A stretch of DNA of 64,000 nucleotides, from the NCBI RefSeq assembly GCF_902167145.1, contig NC_050098.1, positions 17,690,501 through 17,754,500 on the forward strand, written 5' to 3'. How positions within the stretch are numbered: the first letter of the stretch is position 1; every line of letters starts with the position of its first letter. Positions 55,702-64,000 of this stretch are shown piece by piece. The DNA is from Zea mays. Its lineage: Eukaryota; Streptophyta; Magnoliopsida; Poales; Poaceae. The notes beneath the pieces are model-generated. The model was not told the DNA's origin and searched no databases. It saw nothing but the letters and a program-made list of their open reading frames with translations. The position numbers and the translations under genes were made by a program.

Positions 55702-58346
55702 CAGGTTTATGCATCCGGGGGATCAAGCTGGATTATCGACAGCGGATGCACAAACCACATGACGGGGGAGAAGAAGATGTTCACCTCCTACGTCAAGAAT
55801 AAAGATTCCCAAGATTCAATCATATTCGGTGACGGGAATCAAGGCAAGGTTAAAGGCTTAGGCAAGATTGCAATTTCAAATGAGCACTCTATTTCTAATG
55901 TATTCTTAGTAGAGTCACTTGGATATAATTTGTTATCCATAAGTCAATTATGCAATATGGGATATAATTGTCTATTCACAAATGTAGATGTGTCTGTCTT
56001 TAGAAGAAGTGATGGTTCATTAGCTTTTAAGGGTGTATTAGACGGCAAACTCTATTTAGTTGATTTTGCAAAAGAGGAGGCCGGTCTAGATGCATGCTTA
56101 ATTGCTAAGACTAGCATGGGCTGCCTGTGGCATCGCCGCTTAGCACACGTGGGGATGAAGAACCTTCACAAGCTTCTAAAGGGAGAACACATGATAGGTC
56201 TAACTAATGTTTCTTTCGAAAAAGATAGACCTTGTGTAGCTTGTCAAGCAGGGAAACAAGTGGGAAGCTCTCATCATGCAAAAAATGTGATGACCACATC
56301 AAGACCCCTGGAGTTACTTCATATGGACCTCTTCGGACCCGTCGCCTATCTAAGCATAGGAGGAAGTAAGTATGGTCTTGTTATAGTTGATGATTTTTCC
56401 CGCTTCACTTGGGTATTCTTTTTGCAGGATAAATCTGAAACCCAAGGGACCCTCAAGCGCTTCCTAAGGAGAGCTCAAAACGAGTTTGAGCTCAAGGTGA
56501 AGAAGATAAGAAGCGACAATGGGTCCGAATTCAAGAACCTTCAAGCGGAGGAGTATCTTGAGGAGGAAGGAATCAAGCACGAGTTCTCCGCTCCCTACAC
56601 ACCACAACAAAATGGTGTGGTAGAGAGGAAGAACAGGACGCTTATAGACATGGCGAGGACGATGCTTGGAGAGTTCAAGACCCCCGAGCGCTTTTGGTCG
56701 GAAGCCGTGAACACGGCTTGCCACGCCATCAACCGGGTCTACCTTCATCGCCTCCTCAAGAAGACTTCGTATGAGCTACTAACCGGTAACAAACCCAATG
56801 TTTCGTATTTCCGAGTTTTTGGGAGTAAATGCTACATTCTAGTGAAGAAGGGTAGGAATTCCAAATTTGCTCCCAAAACCGTAGAAGGGTTTTTGTTAGG
56901 TTATGACTCAAATACAAAGGCGTACAGGGTCTTCAACAAATCATCGGGTTTGGTTGAAGTCTCTAGCGACGTTGTATTTGATGAGACTAATGGCTCTCCA
57001 AGAGAGCAAGTTGTTGATCTTGATGATGTAGATGAAGAAGACGTTCCAACGGCCGCAATACGCACCATGGCGATTGGAGATGTGAGGCCACTGGAACAAA
57101 AGGAGCAAGATCAACCTTCTTCCTCAACAATGGTGCATCCCCCAACTCAAGATGATGAATAGGTTCATCAAGAGGAGGCGTGTACGTGGAGCAACCCCTA
57201 GGCTTCGAGGATGAACGGTACCCCGACCACGTGTGTAAGCTCTCTAAGGCGCTCTATGGACTTAAGCAAGCCCCAAGAGCATGGTATGAATGCCTTAGAG
57301 ACTTTTTAATTGCTAATGCTTTCAAGGTTGGGAAAGCCGATCCAACTCTTTTCACTAAGACATGTGATGGTGATCTTTTCGTGTGCCAAATATATGTCGA
57401 TGACATAATATTTGGTTCTACTAACCAAAAGTCTTGTGAAGAGTTTAGCAGAGTGATGACTCAAAAGTTTGAGATGTCGATGATGGGCGAGTTAAGTTAT
57501 TTCCTTGGGTTCCAAGTGAGGCAACTCAAGGATGGGACCTTCATCTCCCAAACGAAGTACACGCAAGACTTCATCAAACGGTTTGGGATGAAGGACGCCA
57601 AGCCCGCAAAGACTCCAATGGGAACCGACAGACACACCGACCTCAACAAAGGAGGTAAGTCCGTGGATCAAAAGGCATACCGGTCTATGATAGGGTCTTT
57701 ACTTTATTTATGTGCTAGTAGATCGGATATTATGCTTAGCGTATGCATGTGTGCTAGATTTCAATCTGATCCAAGGGAGTGTCACTTGGTGGCCGTGAAG
57801 CGAATTCTTAGATATTTAGTCGCTACGCCTTGCTTCGGGATCTGGTATCCAAAGGGGTCTACCTTTGACTTGATTGGATATTCAGACTCCGACTATGCTG
57901 GATGTAAGGTCGATAGGAAGAGTACATCGGGGACGTGCCAATTCTTAGGAAGGTCCCTGGTGTCATGGAGCTCTAAGAAACAAACCTCTGTTGCCCTATC
58001 CACCGCTGAGGCCGAGTATGTTGCCGCAGGACAGTGTTGCGTGCAACTACTTTGGATGAGGCAAACCCTCAGGGACTTTGGCTACAATCTGAGCAAAGTC
58101 CCACTCCTATGTGATAATGAGAGTGCTATCCGCATAGCGGATAATCCTATTAAACACAGCCTCACAAAGCACATAGACATCCGACATCACTTTTTGAGAG
58201 ACCACCAGCAAAAGGGGGATATCGAAGTGTTTCATGTCAGTACCGAGAACCAGTTAGCCGATATCTTTACCAAGCCTCTAGATGAGAAGACCTTTTGCAG
58301 GCTTCGTAGTGAGCTAAATGTCTTAGATTCGCGGAACTTGGATTGA
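55702..58346 (+). pseudogene. pol: Sirevirus G pol: protease, integrase, partial RT, RNase H (deleted and broken)
   Basis: Continues in a different frame from gag. Protease WIIDSGCTNHMTG. Integrase zinc domain (WHRRLAHVGMKNLHKLL, CVACQAGKQ) and core (LLHMDLFGPV, KIRSDNGSEFKN, TPQQNGVVERKNRTL with the catalytic Glu). TAG at 57160-57162 sits where CAG Gln is expected. Shortly after, at about 57178-57182, the frame jumps directly to the RT palm (VYVEQPLGFEDE), so the N-terminal RT fingers and first catalytic Asp region are deleted. The remainder keeps LYGLKQAPRAWYE, QIYVDDIIFGS and a full-looking RNase H (SDSDYAG, STAEAEYVA, CDNESAI, KHIDIRHHF), ending TGA 58344-58346. The element cannot reverse-transcribe itself. 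Confidence 0.93.
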
Positions 58347-59109
58347 TGTGTAGCATACATGTGTCTTATGCTTTGATCATGTTCCCTTATGCATTTTGTT
58401 TATCTATGGTGCTCAAGTTGTACTCATGATCCCCGGACCTCACAAGTCCATTTGCAAGTGATGCACCTATTTAGGGGGAGGCATACTACAACTTGACCCT
58501 TTGAGACTAGCTGTGTGCTTGAGTTTGCTTAATTTAATCTCAAAGGAGGTTTGAAAGGGAAAAGGTGGACTTGGACCATGCAAGACTTCCACTGCACTCC
58601 GATGAAAGAGTAACTTTTTCCAAGTTCATCTTTGTACTCTTTGTACTCTTAGTTGAAGATTTTGGTGAGGCAATGGGGTTACAGGGCCAAAAATGATCCC
58701 GTTTTGGTGCTTGACGCCAAAGGGGGAGAAAATAAGGCCAAAGCAAGAAATGGATCAACTACCACTTGAGAATTTTGAAAAAGTAGAGTTAGAGTTTTTG
58801 TTTGTCAAAACACTCTTGTTTGCCTCTTATTGTCAAAAGTTGGTCTCTTGTGGGGAGAAGGCTAAATTATGGGAAAAGGGGGAGTTTTTGAACTCTTTGA
58901 TCAATTTCTCTTGAAATATCTCTCTTTATGTTTCAACAAGTGTGTTTGACTTAGAGATAGGAAATTGAGTTTGATTTGCAAAAACAAACCAAGTGGTGGC
59001 AAAGAATGATCCATATATGCCAAATTTGAATCAAAACAATTTTGAGTTCTTATTTGAATTGATTTTGCACTTGTTCTACTTGCTTTATGTTGTGTTGGCA
59101 TAAATCACC
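58347..59109 (+). other. Sirevirus G 3' non-coding region with multiple polypurine tracts
   Basis: No env-like gene is seen. Polypurine-rich repeats of the AAAGGGGGAG type occur at 58472-58481, 58719-58731 and 58873-58884 before the true tract at 59110. A series of such tracts upstream of the 3' LTR is a reported hallmark of Sireviruses. Confidence 0.75.
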
Positions 59110-59123
59110 AAAAAGGGGGAGAT
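59110..59123 (+). promoter_or_regulatory. Polypurine tract, Sirevirus G
   Basis: AAAAAGGGGGAGAT directly before the 3' LTR start TGAAAGGG at 59124. It is the primer for plus-strand DNA synthesis. Confidence 0.92.
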
Positions 59124-60352
59124 TGAAAGGGAAATGTGCCCTTGGGCCATTTCTAAGTATTTTGGTGATTTAGTGTCCAACACAAGTGCCTAAGTGTTAA
59201 ATGGTGGACAAAGTACAAATCAAGTATAAAGGTATGTTTCTCAGACTTAGTACATTGTTTTAGAGACTAATGTATTGTGTCTAAGTGCTGGAAACAGGAA
59301 AAATCAAGTTGAAATTAAAGATGGCTTTGTTCAGCCAAAGTCAGCTCTGTCTGGGTGCACCGGACTGTCCGGTGGTGCACCGGACAGTGTCCGGTGCGCC
59401 AGGCTGGTGCAGGCGAACTTGCTGCTCTCGGGAAGTGATTAACGGCGTACAGCTATAATTCACCGGACTGTCCGGTGTGCACCGGACTGTCCGGTGAGCC
59501 AACGGTCGGCCGGGCCAACGGTCGGCCGCGCGATCCGCGCGAGACACGTGGTCGAGCCAACGGTCGGAAGGGGGCACCGGACTGTCCGGTGCGCCAACGG
59601 CTCGAAATCTGCAATGGCCGGCTTCGCCAAAGAAGGAAAGAAATCCGCACCGGACAGTGTCCGGTGGTGCACCGGACTGTCCGGTGCGCCAGGCGACAGA
59701 AGGCAAGAATTGCCTTCCTGGAATGCACTCAACGGCTCCTAGCTGCCTTGGGGCTATAAAAGGGACCCCTAGGCGCATGGAGGAGTACACCAAGCATTCT
59801 CTAAGCATTTCTAAGCACCAAGACTTCGATTCCGCGTATTTGATTCTTTGTGATAGCAACTAGAGCTCTATTTGAGTTGTGAACTCGTCGAGTTGTGTTG
59901 TGAGCTCTTGTTACGACTTGTGTGTGTGTTGTCGCTCTGATTTTGTGTCTTGTGTGCGTTGTTCATCCCTCCCTTACTCCGTGCTTCTTTGTGAACATCA
60001 AAGTGTAAGGGCGAGAGGCTCCAAGTTGTGGAGATTCCTCGCAAGTGGGATATAGTTAAGTGAAAGCAAAACACCATGGTATTCAAGTGGGTCTTTGGAC
60101 CACTTGAAAGGGGTTGATTGCAACCCTCGTCCGTTGGGACGCCACAACGTGGAGTAGGCAAGTGTTGGACTTGGTCGAACCACGGGATAAACCACTGTGC
60201 CATCTCTGTGTTGATCTCTTTGTGGTTATCGTGTTGTGCAAGCTCTCCTCTCTAGCCACTTGGCTTAATTGTGCTAAATCCTAATCAAGTTTTGTGGATT
60301 AAGTTTCAAGTTTTTACAGAATCACCTATTCACCCCCCTCTAGGTGCTCTCA
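59124..60352 (+). repeat. 3' LTR of Sirevirus G
   Basis: 1229 bp, 36 bp longer than its partner. The length change sits in the CACCGGAC palindrome and CCAACGGTCGG modules (59355-59700). TATA box TATAAAAG at 59755-59762. The target duplication ATCGC follows at 60353. Confidence 0.95.
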
Positions 60353-60357
60353 ATCGC

Positions 60358-62157
60358 GGAGGTGCGTGTAGATGATAGGGGTGCTGGGATTGCTCGCCGG
60401 TCATGTGACTCCACCGTCGAGCCGCATCTTCGACGTGGACAGGGGTTTACTCCGTGTTAGCGCAGGTGAGGTTACTCCCGATCGACTCGCCTCTCCCCCT
60501 GCATGGTGTAGCGCCTGTTAGTTTGGTAATTGGAACACTGGTGTGCGAATCGGGCTTCCGCTGGCCATGGTCCACCGTGGGCGTGTGCGCGCCGCCGTAG
60601 TTCGGGTCGGCTGGGAAGCTGGGAAAGAAGACAGACCATAGACCATTGATACATGATGGACGGCTCAGATCGTGCGTTGTGTACTCCCCTGGGCGATTTC
60701 ATCGGGACCGTAGAGATATGATCAGGCGGCTCAGTGTAACGCGAGCTTCATAAAATCTGGACCGTCGATTTTGGATCCAATGGGCACGATATAATACCGG
60801 TTCGGTCATGTGCTGTTTGATCTTGGCGCTTGCTCTCTGATCGGACGACCGTGATCCTTGCATACCCCTTCGTCGCGCCCCTTTTCTTAAAGAGCCCCTG
60901 CCTTTTTATTTATTCAACCCGCTGTCCACCGTCGGTTAGCCTGAGTCTTAGGGTAATTGTGATTTAGGACCCTGTGTTTTTCTGTTATTGGCGCCCAGTT
61001 CAGAAGCTTAGGAGATTCAGGAAAATGATTTAGGAAATGGTTTTTTGTGTATAAAAATATATCCAGAACTTATTTAATTCATAGGAATTCCATTTTAACT
61101 CCTTTTTAATCCGCTTCAGTTGCAATAATTTTGTTTTAATATTGTCCATCACCTAGTACCTCGTTTTAGCCATGAAACTTGAATTAAAAATGTTCATTTG
61201 AGTTACTCCATTCTAGGTGCATAATAACTTCAGAAATTCATAACTTGGTAACCGTATCTCTGAATTTAGCGGTTCTCGATCCCACGATCTCATTACAACG
61301 CGTAGATTAATATTATGCAGTTTGTTCTTATGTTTGGTGTGATGTTAATTTTGCCTATACACTGTTTGTCTGTATTGCTACATTTAGCAGTGAGGACACG
61401 TGTTATCTGAAGAGCAAGTTGGTACCTGGAATCTCAAGTCCCACGCAAGTTGTGCCCTTGATCACTTCTTATTACCCAGTCATGTTCTGATTAATCATAA
61501 TGATCTGCATAGGTTAATTTTGATGGGACCCAACAGGTTACCCTAGTTTGATTATCTTTATACCTTGACTCCACTAAACTTTTTGGGTAGTACCTGCTAT
61601 TGCTTTATGTGGTTTTGGGTATAAAGATTACACTATTCATGATTATACTTTTGTTATCAGTTGTTATTTATTGTTCATGTTAAGATCATTATGTTAATTG
61701 GAACATGGAGAACCACCCGGGAAAACAGTGCTACCACAAGGGTTTAATGGGACGCCCTTGGCTGATTAATTAGGAAAGCTAGTGGATGACTACCTTACCC
61801 GAAAGGGGCAAGGGCAGTAAGGGAGTGGTCAGTGTAGGGAGGCCCTTGGGATGATTTTGCTGCAATGGCGGTCATGCGAGGGATTCCTGCATTGGAGCTT
61901 CCTATAAACTGTAGCGGGTTTTCTGAAGCTAGTGGAACTTTGTAAAGGCCTCGTAGTGTTACCCTGCCTCGCCTCCTCGGTAGAGGTGTATGGGATTGGC
62001 CGTCTCTTGACAGATGGGTAACATGACTTGTGGGTAAAGATGTGCAACCTCTGCAGAGTGTAAAACTGGTATACTAGCCGTGCTCACGGTCATGAGCAGC
62101 TCGGACACTCACATGATTAAATTATGGAACTTAAACTCAATTTGTCATATGCATTGC
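60358..62157 (+). repeat. Element F LTR, segment 3
   Basis: Resumes after G's target duplication and runs to the start of H. It contains the stretch GAGAACCACCCGGGAAAACA (near 61709), which I recall as frequent in grass gypsy LTRs. The three segments total about 2.94 kb without an LTR end, so F's own LTR end and body lie right of the window. No gene is seen. Confidence 0.65.
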
Positions 62158-64000
62158 TGAAAGCTCTCTTGTGAGTTTTGGTGTTTGGATGACAACTCAA
62201 TTAAAGGACTAACAAGTGTACTAAGTGTTGAACAGGTGCTTAAGGTAAATCTAACAGGGTTCAACACAAGTGAACAAATGTGATGGTCTAAGAACTGGAT
62301 TATGGATACATAATGGACATCACAAGTAAGATGAACATTGCAAAAGTGATACTCGGGTGCGTAGCTCGGAGACAACTGATCAAGCCAAGGACGGAGGCAA
62401 GAAGAGCTTCGAGGTACCAAGTGCACGGGAGAAGGTCAAGGAGGCTGAGGAACCCAAAGCCAAGGGTGAAGAAGAAGGCTTGCAAAGTCAAGGGTGATCG
62501 AGTTGAGAACAGCTACGGCACATCAAGGATCACTACATAAGGACGTGACTTACAGCCAATGAGGTAACAGCTATAGTTATGTGGTGTAAGTTATAAGGCT
62601 CAAGATCAAGCTCTAAGAAGGAGATCAAGGTCACTAGAAGGAGAACAAGTGTCAAAACCAGAACTGGAAGCAGCCCAAAAGAGCTAAGTTCACCTTGATC
62701 TTTAGTTTGGGTTGTTCCTATGTTTGGAGATGTTCTATGTGACCTTTGCAGGATGTTGGAGCCAAGAAATGTCAATCTAGATCAAGTCAAGCCGACTTGA
62801 TGATTTATGAGTCCAACATCAAAGCTCAAGCATGTGAAATGCTATAGAAGTAATAATTAAGAGAAGGTATGTTTCTAGACTTAGTACATTGGTTTTTGTG
62901 TACTAATATACTTGTCTAAGTATTAGAAACAGAAAGAAGAAGAAAAGGAAAGAGGTGCGAAAGGCTTGGCTGTGTACAGCCAAGATTCAGCTCAGTCTGG
63001 CACACCGGACTGTCCGGTGGTGCACCGGACAGTGTCCGGTGCGCCAAGTTGAACCCCGGTGAACAGGCCGCTCTCGGGAGGAGTCTGGCGACGTACGACT
63101 ATAATTCACCGGACTGTCCGGTGTGCACCGGACTGTCCGGTGAGCCAACGGTCGGCTGGGCCAACGGTCGGCCGCGCAATCCGCGCGTGACGCGTGGACA
63201 AGCCAACGGTCAGATGGGGGCACCGGGCTGTCCGGTGTGCACCGGACAGTGTCCGGTGCGCCAACGGCTCCAGGACTGCAACGGTCGACTGGTCCATTTA
63301 TGGAAGGAGATCAGGCACCAGACAGTGTCTGGTGGTGCACCGGACTGTCCGGTGCGCCACCCGACAGAAAGAAAGTATTGCCTTCCAAATGGGATTCCAA
63401 CGGCTCCTAGGCCCCTTGTGCCTATAAAAGGGACCCCTAGGCGCCTCAAACAAAGACACAAGTGCAGCCAACAATTGTATACATCACTCGGATCGATTCT
63501 CTCTCTCCCTCTTGTGTAAATCTCTCTAGTTTGTGTGAGGGCAAAGTTATAAGCCTTTAGAGAGTGGAGAGGTGCTGCAAAGAGCTAGAGCAAAGTCTTG
63601 AGCACATTGTTACTCCGCCGGAGTGCTGTCAAGAAGATTGTAAGCAGCCGCGGCTTTGTTGTAACCCAACTCAACATAGTGGAAGGCTCTATCTGTCATA
63701 CTGACAGATCTGAGCAAACGGAGGAAGGAGTTAAAATAGACTCCAAGCCCAGGTGTGGCTAACTCCAACGAGGACTAGGCAAGCATTTCAGGCTTGGCCG
63801 AACCTCGGGATAAATTCCTGCGTCTGTGTGCTTCGCTCTGTATTGTGTGCTGACTCTCTGTCTTACTCACTTTTTATATCTGCACTTCAACACTTATCTG
63901 TGGTACAAGTTATATTTGAAGTGCAGGGCATTTTGAGACAGGATCTTCTATTCCGCTGCAACCTACTCGAAGGATCTTTCATTCCACTGCGATCTGGTCT
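62158..64000 (+). mobile_element. Sirevirus H, LTR (runs off the window)
   Basis: Begins TGAAAGCTCTCTTGTG after ATTGC (62153-62157, presumed left target duplication), interrupting the F LTR. It carries the same palindrome modules as G (62999-63360), CCAACGGTCGG repeats and a TATA box TATAAAAG at 63423-63430. The Sirevirus LTR end block TTCACCCCCCTC has not appeared by 64000, so the LTR is at least 1843 bp, longer than those of A, B and G. The first 800 bp differ from the other Sireviruses here. Confidence 0.8.

Larger units (their letters stand above)
52058..60352 (+). mobile_element. Sirevirus G (Ji-like Ty1/copia), complete ends, internal deletion
   Basis: 8295 bp with ATCGC duplications. 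Order: 5' LTR, iMet primer site, gag, protease-integrase, truncated RT-RNase H, a non-coding tail with multiple polypurine tracts, 3' LTR. The first half of RT is deleted. LTRs differ by about 1.8% substitutions and several module-sized indels. The Ji name is recalled from the LTR start TGAAAGGGAAATGTGCCC. Confidence 0.94.

Noticed and set aside
58347..59109. Possible env-like gene after pol in Sirevirus G
   Set aside because: No frame longer than about 70 codons and no membrane segment; the region holds polypurine tracts only.

Overview
The window looks like maize (Zea mays) or a close Zea relative. It is nuclear, intergenic DNA built almost wholly from LTR retrotransposons inserted into each other. 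The pointers are Sirevirus (Ty1/copia) LTRs packed with the palindrome CACCGGACTGTCCGGTG, initiator-Met primer sites next to the LTRs, Tekay-type chromoviruses with TGTAACA LTR ends, a Grande-like Ty3/gypsy element with an antisense gene, and a small gene-capturing Helitron ending in CTAG. I see no intact ordinary host gene. Family names (Opie/Ji, Grande, Tekay) rest on recall and were not searched.

Left part, 1-9842: the 3' end and 3' LTR of Sirevirus A (1-1407), a short piece of another LTR, about 6.3 kb of old AT-rich DNA holding two MITEs, a degenerate minisatellite and a probable decayed LTR, then a complete 1459-bp Helitron (7873-9331) carrying two broken exons of a plant PP2C phosphatase gene.

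Right part, 9843-64000: one nest. Sirevirus B (+) starts at 9843 and is interrupted at 12795 by gypsy element C (-). C is interrupted at 19200 by chromovirus D (-). D's left (3') LTR is interrupted by a complete, very young Grande-like element (21054-28473). D's right (5') LTR is interrupted at 35904 by element F (+). F's LTR is split by chromovirus E (-, 36198-51205, with 4.37-kb LTRs), by Sirevirus G (+, 52058-60352) and by Sirevirus H (+, from about 62158 to the window end). Exact 5-bp target duplications support the Grande-like element (GTGTG), E (GAATG) and G (ATCGC). Differences between paired LTRs, counted by eye, are about 1 in 669 (Grande-like), 0.85% (E), 1.8% (G) and 2.7% (D), which fits the nesting order.

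The most notable content is a three-exon accessory gene, antisense to its element, inside the Grande-like copy. It reads open for 1010 codons across two canonical introns and has its own TATA box. A decayed homologue lies in the same position and orientation in element C. Both elements have an in-phase tandem repeat (60 bp and 78 bp) just beyond the antisense gene's 3' end. The Grande-like copy has gag and the antisense gene but no pol. Separately, chromoviruses D and E both carry an uncharacterised sense ORF between the 5' LTR and gag.
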